Assembly: GCA_943912755.1 (NCBI GenBank)
Contig: CALTWF010000146.1
Coordinates: 1 to 9,536, forward strand
Reading direction: 5' to 3'
Source of the DNA: an uncultured Pseudomonas sp.
Lineage (GTDB): Bacteria > Pseudomonadota > Gammaproteobacteria > Pseudomonadales > Pseudomonadaceae
Length of the DNA: 9,536 nt
Part shown: positions 1-7,726 of the stretch, piece by piece
How positions within the stretch are numbered: position 1 is the first letter of the stretch
Layout: each line of letters begins with the position of its first letter
Position numbers and translations under genes: made by a program
Notes under the pieces: model-generated
The model's database searches: none
Seen by the model: only the letters and a program-made list of their open reading frames with translations
Told to the model about the DNA's origin: nothing

Positions 1-32
1 GCGGCGATCAGGATCGTGCGTTTAATATCCAT
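1..32 (-). CDS. yidC: YidC membrane protein insertase, N-terminal start only (partial)
   Basis: Ten complete codons are visible, reading MDIKRTILIA, before the window edge. This is the characteristic start of gamma-proteobacterial YidC: a short basic N-terminus followed by the first transmembrane helix. YidC inserts and folds inner-membrane proteins, alone or with SecYEG. Identification rests on the peptide start plus position: its ATG lies 2 bases beyond the yidD stop, in the conserved order rpmH-rnpA-yidD-yidC. No clear Shine-Dalgarno stands before it, so translation may be coupled to yidD. The rest of the gene lies outside the window. Confidence 0.9.
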   Translation of the reverse strand, partial: MDIKRTILIA

Positions 33-34
33 GA

Positions 35-280
35 TTACTCGGCTATCGAAGAAGTACGGGAAGAAGGAACGGGCGGAACCGGATCAAAACCGCCTGCATT
101 CCAGGGATGACAACGACCCAGCCGACGAACGGTCAGCCACCCGCCACGCAAGAGACCATGTGTTTCGATGGCTTCGTACGCATAGCAGGAGCAACTTGGG
201 TAGAAACGGCAATGGCTGGCCATCAATGGGCTGATGGCGTAACGGTAAAACTGGATCGGAACGAGGGCCAGTTTACGCAT
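35..280 (-). CDS. yidD: Membrane protein insertion efficiency factor YidD
   Basis: Small protein of 81 residues, the usual length for YidD. The family signature is seen at residues 24-42, with CRFYPSCSCYAYEAI and then an HG pair; a further cysteine is C57 in GRCHPW, followed by GGFDPVPP at 63-70. YidD is a peripheral inner-membrane protein that helps YidC-dependent insertion; the N-terminal segment (about 1-20) is the amphipathic membrane-associated part. The ATG at 278-280 overlaps the end of rnpA by 8 bases (ATGCGTAA), and the stop is 2 bases before yidC, so the three are probably co-transcribed and translationally coupled. Nothing looks damaged. Confidence 0.95.
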   Translation of the reverse strand: MRKLALVPIQFYRYAISPLMASHCRFYPSCSCYAYEAIETHGLLRGGWLTVRRLGRCHPWNAGGFDPVPPVPSSRTSSIAE

Positions 281-677
281 CTGGACGGTCCACCCCTACG
301 GATTCGGTCTTGACCTCTGGAGAGGGCCGACTACGAGCGAGGCGCTTCCAGATCTTGCCAAAATGCTGGTGCAATTCCGGGTTTTCTATATCGCCAAGGC
401 CTTTGCGCGCGACGATGACAATGTCCCAGCCGGCCAGGATTTCCTGGTTACGACGAAACGAATCGCGCATCAAACGCTTCAAGCGATTGCGCTGAACGGA
501 AAGCTTGACGGCTTTCTTGCCGATCACCAGGCCCAGCCGGGGGTGATCCAGTCCATTCTCGCGGGCAAGGAGCAAGAGACTCTTGCCGGGCACCTTGCCT
601 GATGGAGAGTCAAAGACCGCTTTGAAGTGTCGGGGTGTCAGTAGACGTTTATCCCGACTGAAGTCCTGACTCACCAC
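273..677 (-). CDS. rnpA: Ribonuclease P protein component
   Basis: 134-residue basic protein that binds the catalytic RNA of RNase P and assists 5' maturation of pre-tRNAs. The family signature RNRLKRLMRDSFR is at residues 63-75, preceded by the hydrophobic LGLVIGKK strand (48-55); the N-terminal FSRDKRLLTPRHF segment is the usual start of the fold. Two GTG codons stand in tandem (675-677 and 672-674); I used the outer one, giving MVSQDF, which matches the usual start of Pseudomonas RnpA as I recall it. No strong Shine-Dalgarno is visible. The gene begins 13 bases after the rpmH stop, the classical rpmH-rnpA pairing of ribosomal protein and tRNA processing gene. Confidence 0.97.
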   Translation of the reverse strand: MVSQDFSRDKRLLTPRHFKAVFDSPSGKVPGKSLLLLARENGLDHPRLGLVIGKKAVKLSVQRNRLKRLMRDSFRRNQEILAGWDIVIVARKGLGDIENPELHQHFGKIWKRLARSRPSPEVKTESVGVDRPDA

Positions 678-690
678 CTATGCCGAAAAA

Positions 691-825
691 TCAAACTGCC
701 AGGCGCTTACGGCCTTTGGCACGACGGCGGGACAGTACGGCACGGCCGTTCTTGGTGGCCATACGAGCACGGAAACCGTGAGTGCGAGCGCGCTTGATGG
801 TGCTTGGTTGGAAAGTACGTTTCAT
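691..825 (-). CDS. rpmH: 50S ribosomal protein L34
   Basis: The 44-codon frame is read directly from the minus strand. It starts [18 protein letters not shown] and ends GRKRLAV, which is complete L34, a very basic structural protein of the large ribosomal subunit. An AGGT Shine-Dalgarno-like sequence lies about 8 bases before the ATG. It is the first gene of the rpmH-rnpA-yidD-yidC cluster and is read from the promoter at 885-913, with a leader of about 50 nucleotides that can fold into a GC-rich hairpin. It diverges from dnaA across oriC. Confidence 0.98.
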
Positions 826-849
826 GGCGTGTTACCTGGTTCGTGACAA

Positions 850-872
850 CGGGCCGGAATGGCCCCCGTTTT
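850..872 (-). other. GC-rich hairpin in the rpmH mRNA leader
   Basis: On the minus strand the arms AACGGG(GG)CC and GGCCCGTT enclose the loop ATTCC, so the transcript can pair over 8 positions with a two-base bulge. It lies between the predicted start of transcription (near 878) and the rpmH ribosome site. Such a structure could affect leader stability or translation, but no function is proven by the sequence. Confidence 0.45.
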
Positions 873-884
873 AAGAGACCGGCG

Positions 885-913
885 ATTCTAGAGAAAGCAA
901 GTCCATAGGTCAA
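885..913 (-). promoter_or_regulatory. Sigma-70 promoter of the rpmH operon
   Basis: Reading the minus strand, a -35 box TTGACC (908-913) and a -10 box TAGAAT (885-890) are separated by exactly 17 bases. Each differs from consensus at one position, as expected for a strong ribosomal-protein promoter. Transcription should begin near position 878 and run toward rpmH. Confidence 0.85.
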
Positions 914-990
914 TTTCCAACCAGCTTTTCCTTATAGAGAAAAAACCGCTGCCGGCTTCGACCTGGAGAGGGCCATGAGCGTCATCGCGG

Positions 991-1064
991 TTAAACATAG
1001 AAAAAAAGAGGAGAGGTATTTAAAGCTTTTCTGAAGAACTTATGAATCTTAGCTTGAGATTTTC
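991..1064. other. AT-rich DNA-unwinding element of oriC
   Basis: About 29% GC over roughly 70 bases, against about 60% in the neighbouring genes, with A- and T-runs at 1001-1007 and 1016-1030. It directly abuts the first consensus DnaA box. This composition and position are those of the segment that DnaA melts to load DnaB helicase. Exact unwinding repeats were not resolved. Confidence 0.65.
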
Positions 1065-1073
1065 TGTGGATAA
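1065..1073 (-). promoter_or_regulatory. DnaA box (consensus)
   Basis: TGTGGATAA, the exact complement of TTATCCACA, borders the AT-rich unwinding stretch and is well placed to anchor the DnaA filament next to it. Confidence 0.85.
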
Positions 1074-1243
1074 GGTTCTACAGGCCTTGTTTTACCTGAT
1101 GTACAGAGATTCATAACCCTGTCGGGAAGCGGTGCTTTGCTTGTGCCGGATGGGCGGAAAAGCAGTGGATAAAATGGATGGTTATCAACAGGTGAGTTTT
1201 CCACAGGCTTGGGCCCGGGGTTGTGCATAGAGCTCATGGTAGG

Positions 1244-1252
1244 TTATCCACA
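1244..1252 (+). promoter_or_regulatory. DnaA box (consensus)
   Basis: Exact TTATCCACA, the high-affinity form, 4 bases before the next box in the same orientation. Confidence 0.88.
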
Positions 1253-1256
1253 GAGC

Positions 1257-1265
1257 TTATTCACA
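1257..1265 (+). promoter_or_regulatory. DnaA box (consensus)
   Basis: TTATTCACA matches TTATNCACA exactly. Same orientation as the 1244 box and starting 13 bases after it, so the two can be bound side by side. Confidence 0.85.
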
Positions 1266-1327
1266 CCGGGTAAATTGCATTTTGGTCAGTAAATGACTGA
1301 TTCATCATGTCTCTAGCGTCTCCCGCG

Positions 1328-1336
1328 TGTGGATAA
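1328..1336 (-). promoter_or_regulatory. DnaA box overlapping the dnaA promoter
   Basis: TGTGGATAA is an exact box and covers the predicted -35 hexamer (1330-1335) of the dnaA promoter. DnaA bound here should compete with RNA polymerase, which fits the negative autoregulation known for dnaA genes. Confidence 0.8.
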
Positions 1337-1358
1337 GTGTGCGGGTGCCCGGTACAAT
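1330..1358 (+). promoter_or_regulatory. Predicted dnaA promoter
   Basis: The -10 box TACAAT (1353-1358) is one base from consensus. At a 17-base spacing upstream is TGGATA (1330-1335), a 4/6 match to the -35 consensus that lies inside a DnaA box. Transcription would begin near 1365, about 50 bases before the dnaA start codon. Confidence 0.65.
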
Positions 1359-1414
1359 GGCGGCTTGTTTTTGCCTCACTGGCCCTTACCGGCTTTCAAA
1401 CTCAGGGGATATCC

Positions 1415-2956
1415 GTGTCAGTGGAACTTTGGCAGCAGTGCGTGGAGCTTCTGCGCGATGAGCTGCCTACCCAGCAATTCAATACCTGGATCCGTCCGCT
1501 ACAAGTCGAAGCCGAAGGCGACGAGTTGCGCGTCTATGCGCCCAATCGCTTCGTGCTCGACTGGGTCAATGAAAAGTATCTGGGCCGCTTGCTCGAACTG
1601 CTCGGCGAACACGGCAACGGATCCATACCTGCCCTTTCCTTATTAATAGGAAGTCGCCGCAGTTCGGCACCGCGTGCTGCACCCAACGCGCCCCTGGCTG
1701 CTGCCGTGGCTGCGTCCCAGGCACAGGCTGCCGCAGCCCAGGCCGTACAGGCTCCGGCTCCAGTGGTCAGCGAGCCAGTCAATCACGCGCCGCTGGTCGC
1801 CGAACCGGTGGCCGAGGATGCGCCTTCGCGGCAGAGCTTCGATGCCATGGGCGGCGAAGCGCCGGCCAGTGCACCCGTCTCCGCCAACAGCCGCACGGAG
1901 CAACGTACCGTGCAGGTCGAGGGCGCGCTGAAGCACACCAGCTACCTGAACCGCACGTTCACCTTCGAGAACTTCGTCGAAGGTAAATCCAACCAGCTGG
2001 CCCGCGCTGCGGCCTGGCAGGTGGCAGACAACCCCAAGCATGGGTACAACCCGCTCTTCCTTTATGGGGGCGTGGGCCTGGGTAAAACTCACTTGATGCA
2101 CGCTGTGGGTAACCACCTGCTCAAGAAAAATCCCAATGCCAAGGTCGTCTACCTGCATTCCGAGCGTTTCGTCGCCGACATGGTCAAGGCGCTGCAACTG
2201 AACGCGATCAACGAATTCAAGCGCTTCTACCGTTCGGTTGATGCCCTGCTGATCGACGACATCCAGTTCTTCGCCCGCAAGGAACGTTCCCAGGAAGAGT
2301 TTTTCCACACCTTCAACGCCCTGCTCGAAGGCGGCCAGCAGGTGATCCTCACCAGCGACCGTTATCCGAAGGAAATCGAAGGTCTGGAGGAACGCCTGAA
2401 ATCCCGCTTCGGCTGGGGCCTGACCGTTGCAGTCGAACCGCCGGAACTGGAAACCCGTGTAGCGATCCTGATGAAGAAAGCCGACCAGGCCAAGGTCGAC
2501 CTGCCGCATGACGCGGCGTTCTTCATCGCCCAGCGTATCCGCTCCAACGTTCGTGAACTGGAAGGCGCACTCAAGCGGGTCATCGCTCACTCGCACTTCA
2601 TGGGCCGCGATATCACCATCGAGCTGATTCGCGAATCGCTGAAGGACCTGCTGGCGCTGCAGGACAAACTGGTCAGTGTGGATAACATCCAGCGCACCGT
2701 CGCCGAGTACTACAAGATCAAGATTTCCGATCTGCTGTCCAAGCGACGTTCCCGCTCGGTGGCTCGGCCTCGTCAGGTTGCCATGGCACTGTCGAAGGAA
2801 CTCACCAACCACAGCCTGCCGGAGATCGGCGACGTTTTTGGCGGTCGCGATCACACAACCGTGTTGCACGCCTGCCGCAAGATCAACGAGCTCAAGGAAT
2901 CCGACGCGGATATCCGCGAGGACTACAAGAACCTGCTGCGGACCCTGACCACCTGA
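1415..2956 (+). CDS. dnaA: Chromosomal replication initiator protein DnaA
   Basis: AAA+ initiator of 513 residues that binds DnaA boxes in oriC, melts the origin and recruits DnaB. Domain I (about 1-80) starts MSVELWQQC. Domain II (about 85-170) is a variable Ala/Pro-rich linker. Domain III has Walker A GGVGLGKT at 218-225 and Walker B LLIDD at 278-282. Domain IV carries the DNA-binding signature GGRDHTTVLHA at 476-486. The frame is open further upstream, to an ATG at 1337, but I chose the GTG at 1415 because AGGGGA stands 6 bases before it, the protein then has the conserved family start, and the longer form would run through the predicted promoter and start point. It leads dnaA-dnaN-recF-gyrB and is probably repressed by its own product through the 1328 box. 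Confidence 0.98.
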   Translation: MSVELWQQCVELLRDELPTQQFNTWIRPLQVEAEGDELRVYAPNRFVLDWVNEKYLGRLLELLGEHGNGSIPALSLLIGSRRSSAPRAAPNAPLAAAVAASQAQAAAAQAVQAPAPVVSEPVNHAPLVAEPVAEDAPSRQSFDAMGGEAPASAPVSANSRTEQRTVQVEGALKHTSYLNRTFTFENFVEGKSNQLARAAAWQVADNPKHGYNPLFLYGGVGLGKTHLMHAVGNHLLKKNPNAKVVYLHSERFVADMVKALQLNAINEFKRFYRSVDALLIDDIQFFARKERSQEEFFHTFNALLEGGQQVILTSDRYPKEIEGLEERLKSRFGWGLTVAVEPPELETRVAILMKKADQAKVDLPHDAAFFIAQRIRSNVRELEGALKRVIAHSHFMGRDITIELIRESLKDLLALQDKLVSVDNIQRTVAEYYKIKISDLLSKRRSRSVARPRQVAMALSKELTNHSLPEIGDVFGGRDHTTVLHACRKINELKESDADIREDYKNLLRTLTT

Positions 2957-2991
2957 TGTCAGCGCAGCTTTTCAAGGCAAGGGACTAGACC

Positions 2992-4095
2992 ATGCATTTC
3001 ACCATTCAACGCGAAGCCCTGTTGAAACCCCTGCAACTGGTCGCAGGCGTCGTCGAGCGCCGCCAGACCTTGCCGGTACTGTCCAACGTCCTTCTGGTGG
3101 TCCAGGGGCAGCAACTGTCGCTGACCGGTACCGACCTGGAAGTGGAACTGGTTGGCCGTGTCCAACTGGAAGAACCGGCTGAACCGGGCGAGATCACCGT
3201 ACCTGCACGCAAGCTGATGGATATCTGCAAAAGCCTGCCGAACGATGCGCTGATCGACATCAAGGTCGACGAGCAGAAACTGCTGGTGAAAGCTGGCCGT
3301 AGCCGTTTCACCCTGTCGACCCTGCCAGCCAACGATTTCCCCACCGTGGAAGAGGGCCCGGGCTCGCTGACCTGCACCCTGGAGCAAAGTCGCCTGCGCC
3401 GCCTGATCGAACGCACCAGCTTCGCCATGGCCCAGCAGGACGTGCGCTACTACCTCAACGGCATGTTGCTGGAAGTATCCACAGGCACCCTGCGGGCTGT
3501 CGCCACCGACGGTCACCGTCTGGCCATGTGCTCGATGAGTGCCGATATCGGCCAGGCCGATCGCCACCAGGTCATCGTGCCGCGCAAAGGTATCCTGGAG
3601 CTGGCGCGTCTGCTCACCGAGCCGGATGGCACTGTCAGCATCGTTCTGGGCCAGCACCACATTCGTGCTACCACCGGCGAATTCACCTTCACCTCGAAGC
3701 TGGTTGACGGCAAGTTCCCTGATTACGAGCGCGTTCTGCCCAAGGGCGGCGACAAACTCGTTCTGGGCGATCGCCAGGCACTGCGCGAAGCCTTCAGCCG
3801 TACCGCGATCCTGTCCAACGAAAAGTACCGTGGTATCCGTCTGCAACTGGCTGCAGGCCAGCTGAAGATCCAGGCGAACAACCCGGAGCAGGAAGAAGCG
3901 GAAGAAGAAATCAGCGTTGACTACAACGGCGCTTCGCTGGAAATCGGCTTCAACGTCAGCTATCTGCTGGATGTGCTGGGCGTCATGACCACTGAGCAGG
4001 TTCGTCTGATCCTGTCTGATTCCAATAGCAGCGCCCTGCTGCAGGAAGCGGACAACGACGACTCCTCCTATGTCGTCATGCCGATGCGTCTGTAA
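2992..4095 (+). CDS. dnaN: DNA polymerase III beta subunit (sliding clamp)
   Basis: 367 residues, the normal length for the beta clamp (about 366). The protein forms a dimeric ring around DNA that tethers polymerase III and other repair and replication enzymes. It would fold as three similar domains (about 1-120, 121-250 and 251-367). The start MHFTIQREALLKPLQ and the end VVMPMRL are typical; the C-terminal PMRL is part of the pocket region where partner proteins dock. The ATG has AAGGGA 7 bases upstream. The 35-base gap from dnaA and 19-base gap to recF suggest co-transcription, though internal promoters within dnaA are common in this family. Confidence 0.98.
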   Translation: MHFTIQREALLKPLQLVAGVVERRQTLPVLSNVLLVVQGQQLSLTGTDLEVELVGRVQLEEPAEPGEITVPARKLMDICKSLPNDALIDIKVDEQKLLVKAGRSRFTLSTLPANDFPTVEEGPGSLTCTLEQSRLRRLIERTSFAMAQQDVRYYLNGMLLEVSTGTLRAVATDGHRLAMCSMSADIGQADRHQVIVPRKGILELARLLTEPDGTVSIVLGQHHIRATTGEFTFTSKLVDGKFPDYERVLPKGGDKLVLGDRQALREAFSRTAILSNEKYRGIRLQLAAGQLKIQANNPEQEEAEEEISVDYNGASLEIGFNVSYLLDVLGVMTTEQVRLILSDSNSSALLQEADNDDSSYVVMPMRL

Positions 4096-4114
4096 TTTTT
4101 CCAGACAAATCCAG

Positions 4115-5218
4115 ATGTCCCTTAGTCGTGTCTCTGTCACCGCGGTGCGTAATCTGCACCCGGTGACCTTCTCCCCCTCCCCGCGTATCAACATCCTCTA
4201 CGGCGCCAATGGCAGTGGTAAAACCAGCGTGCTGGAAGCCATTCATCTATTGGGGCTGGCGCGCTCTTTTCGCAGCACTCGCCTGAACCCTGTCATTCAG
4301 TACGAAGAAGCCGTCTGCACGGTGTTTGGCCAGGTAGCGCTTGGTGATGGAGTGTCGAGCAATCTCGGGGTGTCCCGAGAACGCCAGGGAGATTTCACCA
4401 TTCGTATCGACGGGCAGAACGCCCGTGGTACCGCGCAACTGGCAGAAATCCTGCCACTGCAACTGATCAACCCCGACAGTTTTCGCTTGCTGGAAGGCGC
4501 GCCCAAGATCCGCCGGCAGTTCCTCGATTGGGGAGTGTTCCACGTGGAACCTCGCTTCATGGGAACCTGGCAGCGATTGCAGAAGGCGCTGCGGCAGCGA
4601 AACTCATGGCTGCGGCATGGTACACTTGACGCCGTTTCGCAAGCGGCCTGGGACCGGGAATTATGTCTGGCCAGTGCTGAAATCGACGAATATCGCCGTA
4701 ATTACATCAAAGCGTTGAAGCCTGTCTTCGAACAGATCCTTGGTGAACTTCTGGATCTCCAAGGCCTGACCCTCAGTTACTACCGTGGGTGGGACAAGGA
4801 CCGGGAGCTGAATGATGTGCTCGCGGCCTCTCTTCAACGTGACCAGCAGATGGGACATACCCAGGCTGGTCCGCAACGCGCAGATTTGCGCCTCCGACTG
4901 GGCGCCAACAATGCCGCGGATATCTTGTCCCGCGGTCAGCAGAAGCTGGTGGTCTGTGCGCTGCGTATCGCCCAAGGACACCTGGTCAGCCAGGCGCGCC
5001 GCGGTCAGTGTATTTACCTGGTGGATGACTTGCCGTCCGAGCTGGACGAGCAACACCGTCGTGCACTTTGCCGCTTGCTGGAAGACTTACGCTGCCAGGT
5101 TTTTATCACCTGTGTAGACCACGAATTACTGAGGGAAGGCTGGCAGACGGATACGCCGGTTGCTTTGTTCCACGTGGAACAGGGCCGTATCACCCAGACC
5201 CACGACCATCGGGAGTGA
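4115..5218 (+). CDS. recF: DNA replication and repair protein RecF
   Basis: 367-residue SMC/ABC-type ATPase of the RecFOR pathway, which directs RecA loading at single-strand gaps. Walker A GANGSGKT is at residues 30-37, the ABC signature SRGQQK at 272-277, and the Walker B / D-loop block YLVDDLPSELD at 301-311. The start at 4115 gives MSLSRVSVTAVRNL, the conserved first strand; the frame opens further upstream to 4070, but that would overlap dnaN and add an unrelated peptide. No Shine-Dalgarno is clear, which fits low expression or coupling to dnaN. Two parS palindromes lie inside the gene and both read Phe-His-Val-Glu in the recF frame (residues 142-145 and 352-355). The end overlaps the gyrB ribosome site. 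Confidence 0.97.
   Translation: MSLSRVSVTAVRNLHPVTFSPSPRINILYGANGSGKTSVLEAIHLLGLARSFRSTRLNPVIQYEEAVCTVFGQVALGDGVSSNLGVSRERQGDFTIRIDGQNARGTAQLAEILPLQLINPDSFRLLEGAPKIRRQFLDWGVFHVEPRFMGTWQRLQKALRQRNSWLRHGTLDAVSQAAWDRELCLASAEIDEYRRNYIKALKPVFEQILGELLDLQGLTLSYYRGWDKDRELNDVLAASLQRDQQMGHTQAGPQRADLRLRLGANNAADILSRGQQKLVVCALRIAQGHLVSQARRGQCIYLVDDLPSELDEQHRRALCRLLEDLRCQVFITCVDHELLREGWQTDTPVALFHVEQGRITQTHDHRE
4536..4551. promoter_or_regulatory. parS: parS centromere-like site (ParB binding), inside recF
   Basis: TGTTCCACGTGGAACC matches the 16-base Pseudomonas parS palindrome except for the last base (C instead of A). ParB loads here and spreads, guiding origin segregation with ParA and recruiting SMC-type condensin. 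It is about 3.3 kb from the oriC core, within the origin-proximal zone where Pseudomonas parS sites cluster. Confidence 0.88.
5166..5181. promoter_or_regulatory. parS: parS centromere-like site (ParB binding), perfect palindrome
   Basis: TGTTCCACGTGGAACA is a perfect 16-base palindrome and the exact Pseudomonas parS consensus. It lies in the last 20 codons of recF, 630 bases after the first site and 41 bases before the gyrB start codon. ParB spreading from here would cover the start of gyrB. Confidence 0.93.
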
Positions 5219-5222
5219 AGGC

Positions 5223-7640
5223 ATGAGCGAAAATCAAACGTACGACTCCTCCAGCATCAAGGTGCTGAAAGGGCTTGATGCCGTACGCAAACGTCCCGGT
5301 ATGTACATCGGCGACACCGATGATGGCAGCGGCCTGCACCACATGGTGTTCGAGGTGGTCGACAACTCGATCGACGAAGCCCTCGCCGGCCACTGCGACG
5401 ACATCACCGTAATCATTCACCCAGACGAATCCATCACCGTGCGCGACAACGGTCGTGGCATTCCGGTTGATGTGCATAAAGAGGAAGGGGTTTCCGCGGC
5501 CGAGGTCATCATGACCGTTCTCCACGCCGGCGGTAAGTTCGATGACAACTCCTACAAGGTATCCGGTGGTCTGCACGGTGTAGGTGTGTCGGTAGTGAAC
5601 GCCCTCTCCGAAGAGCTGACCCTGACCGTTCGCCGTAGCGGCAAGATCTGGGAGCAGGTCTACGTTCACGGTGTCCCGCAAGCGCCGATGAAAATCGTTG
5701 GTGAAAGCGAAACCACCGGTACCCAGATTCACTTCAAGCCGTCGGCTGAAACCTTCAAGAACATCCACTTCAGCTGGGACATCCTGGCCAAGCGGATTCG
5801 TGAACTGTCCTTCCTCAACTCCGGCGTTGGCATCCTGTTGAAGGATGAGCGCAGCGGCAAGGACGAGTTCTTCCGTTATGAAGGTGGTCTGCGTGCTTTC
5901 GTCGAGTACCTGAACACCAACAAGACGGCGGTGAACCAGGTCTTCCACTTCAGCGTCCAGCGTGATGATGGTGTGGGCGTCGAGATCGCCCTGCAGTGGA
6001 ACGACAGCTTCAACGAAAACCTGCTGTGCTTCACCAACAACATTCCCCAGCGCGATGGCGGTACCCACCTGGTGGGCTTCCGTTCGGCGCTGACCCGTAA
6101 CCTGAACAACTACATCGAGCAGGAAGGTCTGGCCAAGAAGAACAAGGTCGCGACCACCGGTGACGATGCCCGTGAAGGTCTTACCGCGATCATCTCGGTC
6201 AAGGTTCCGGATCCGAAGTTCAGCTCGCAGACCAAGGACAAGCTGGTTTCGTCCGAGGTGAAGACCGCAGTCGAACAGGAGATGGGCAAGTACTTCTCCG
6301 ACTTCCTGCTGGAAAACCCCAACGAAGCCAAGGCCGTCGTCGGCAAGATGATCGACGCCGCGCGCGCTCGTGAAGCCGCACGTAAAGCCCGCGAGATGAC
6401 CCGCCGCAAAGGCGCGCTGGATATCGCCGGTCTGCCGGGCAAACTGGCCGACTGCCAGGAGAAGGACCCTGCCCTCTCCGAACTGTACCTGGTGGAGGGT
6501 GACTCCGCGGGTGGCTCGGCCAAGCAAGGTCGTAACCGCAAGACCCAGGCGATCCTGCCGTTGAAGGGCAAGATCCTCAACGTCGAGAAGGCCCGTTTCG
6601 ACAAGATGATCTCCTCGCAGGAAGTCGGCACCCTGATCACCGCATTGGGCTGCGGTATCGGTCGCGAAGAGTACAACATCGAGAAACTGCGCTATCACAA
6701 CATCATCATCATGACCGATGCTGACGTCGACGGTTCGCACATCCGTACCCTGCTGCTGACCTTCTTCTTCCGTCAGTTGCCCGAGCTGATCGAGCGCGGC
6801 TACATCTACATCGCCCAGCCACCGCTGTACAAGGTGAAGAAAGGCAAGCAGGAGCAGTACATCAAGGACGACGAGGCCATGGAAGAGTACATGACCCAGT
6901 CGGCCCTGGAAGACGCTGCGCTGTACCTCAACGAATCCGCACCGCCAGTTTCCGGTCCTGCACTGGAAGCCCTGGTCAACGAATTCCGCGGCGTGATGAA
7001 AACCCTCAAGCGTCTATCGCGCCTGTACCCGCTGGAACTGACCGAGCACTTCCTGTACTTGCCGGCAGTCTCCGTGGAACAACTGGCCGACCAGGGCAAG
7101 ATGCAGGAATGGCTGGACAAGTTCCAGGAGCGCCTGAGCACCGTCGAGAAGTCCGGCCTGCTGTACAAGGCCAAGCTGCGTGAAGATCGCGAGCGCAATA
7201 TCTGGCTGCCTGAAGTGGAGATCACCTCCCACGGTTTGGCTAGCTACGTCGCCTTCAACCGCGACTTCTTCGGCAGCAACGACTACCGCACCGTCACCGC
7301 CCTCGGCGTGCAGCTCGCTTCGCTGTTGGAGGAAGGTGCCTACGTGCAGCGTGGTGAGCGCAAGAAAGTCGTCAGCGACTTCAAGGAAGGCCTCGACTGG
7401 CTGATGACCGAGAGCACCAAGCGCCACACCATCCAGCGCTACAAAGGTCTGGGTGAGATGAACCCGGACCAGCTGTGGGAAACCACCATGGACCCGACTG
7501 TGCGTCGCATGCTCAAGGTCACCATTGAAGACGCGATCGCTGCCGATCAGATCTTCAACACCCTGATGGGCGATGCGGTGGAACCACGCCGCGAGTTCAT
7601 CGAAAGCAATGCGCTGTCGGTGGCCAACCTGGACTTCTGA
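5223..7640 (+). CDS. gyrB: DNA gyrase subunit B
   Basis: 805-residue ATPase subunit of gyrase, which with GyrA introduces negative supercoils and relieves stress ahead of the fork. The GHKL ATPase domain shows E44, D47 and N48 in FEVVDNSIDEA, then RDNGRGIP and GLHGVGVSVVNALS, and the QTKDKL switch-lysine segment. The TOPRIM domain has LVEGDSAGG from 423 and metal-binding TDADVDG at 498-504. The C-terminal QRYKGLGEMN starts at 738. The stretch of about 170 residues between the last two is the insert usual in proteobacterial GyrB. D427 and K448, equivalent to E. coli quinolone-resistance positions 426 and 447, are wild type. The ATG at 5223 is preceded by GGGAG (5211-5215) overlapping the recF stop, so the genes are likely coupled; an upstream extension to 5160 was rejected. 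Confidence 0.98.
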   Translation: MSENQTYDSSSIKVLKGLDAVRKRPGMYIGDTDDGSGLHHMVFEVVDNSIDEALAGHCDDITVIIHPDESITVRDNGRGIPVDVHKEEGVSAAEVIMTVLHAGGKFDDNSYKVSGGLHGVGVSVVNALSEELTLTVRRSGKIWEQVYVHGVPQAPMKIVGESETTGTQIHFKPSAETFKNIHFSWDILAKRIRELSFLNSGVGILLKDERSGKDEFFRYEGGLRAFVEYLNTNKTAVNQVFHFSVQRDDGVGVEIALQWNDSFNENLLCFTNNIPQRDGGTHLVGFRSALTRNLNNYIEQEGLAKKNKVATTGDDAREGLTAIISVKVPDPKFSSQTKDKLVSSEVKTAVEQEMGKYFSDFLLENPNEAKAVVGKMIDAARAREAARKAREMTRRKGALDIAGLPGKLADCQEKDPALSELYLVEGDSAGGSAKQGRNRKTQAILPLKGKILNVEKARFDKMISSQEVGTLITALGCGIGREEYNIEKLRYHNIIIMTDADVDGSHIRTLLLTFFFRQLPELIERGYIYIAQPPLYKVKKGKQEQYIKDDEAMEEYMTQSALEDAALYLNESAPPVSGPALEALVNEFRGVMKTLKRLSRLYPLELTEHFLYLPAVSVEQLADQGKMQEWLDKFQERLSTVEKSGLLYKAKLREDRERNIWLPEVEITSHGLASYVAFNRDFFGSNDYRTVTALGVQLASLLEEGAYVQRGERKKVVSDFKEGLDWLMTESTKRHTIQRYKGLGEMNPDQLWETTMDPTVRRMLKVTIEDAIAADQIFNTLMGDAVEPRREFIESNALSVANLDF

Positions 7641-7684
7641 TCAAGTGTAGGTTCACAGAAAAGCTGCACGTTTTCACAAATAGA

Positions 7685-7721
7685 TGACCGGCCGGGCCCG
7701 AATCTTAGTCGCCGCCGGTCA
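7685..7721. repeat. Inverted repeat between gyrB and its terminator
   Basis: TGACCGGC (7685-7692) and GCCGGTCA (7714-7721) are perfect 8-base arms around a 21-base loop that itself starts with the palindrome CGGGCCCG (7693-7700). It would form an mRNA hairpin just ahead of the terminator and may protect the gyrB transcript 3' end. No T-run follows it, so it is not a terminator by itself. Confidence 0.6.
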
Positions 7722-7726
7722 CCATC

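Larger units (their letters stand above)
985..1340. other. oriC: Chromosomal replication origin, oriC
   Basis: The non-coding region between rpmH and dnaA is the classical Pseudomonas origin site. It combines an AT-rich stretch with clustered 9-base DnaA boxes. Four match TTATNCACA exactly: 1065-1073, 1244-1252, 1257-1265 and 1328-1336. One-mismatch boxes are AGTGGATAA at 1164-1172, TTATCAACA at 1182-1190, TTTTCCACA at 1197-1205 and TGTGCATAG at 1222-1230. The boxes between 1164 and 1265 form the dense core where DnaA-ATP would assemble before melting the AT-rich stretch. The boundaries are approximate. Confidence 0.93.

Noticed and set aside
1337..1414. N-terminal extension of dnaA to an upstream ATG
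   Set aside because: The extension runs through the predicted -10 box and transcription start and has no family similarity, while the GTG at 1415 has a good ribosome site and the conserved start.
1643..2869. Long minus-strand open frame (408 codons) opposite dnaA
   Set aside because: It is a mirror of the dnaA frame produced by high-GC codon bias; its residue composition is not protein-like and dnaA is certain. The same applies to the minus-strand frames opposite dnaN (2959-4194) and gyrB (5190-6740).
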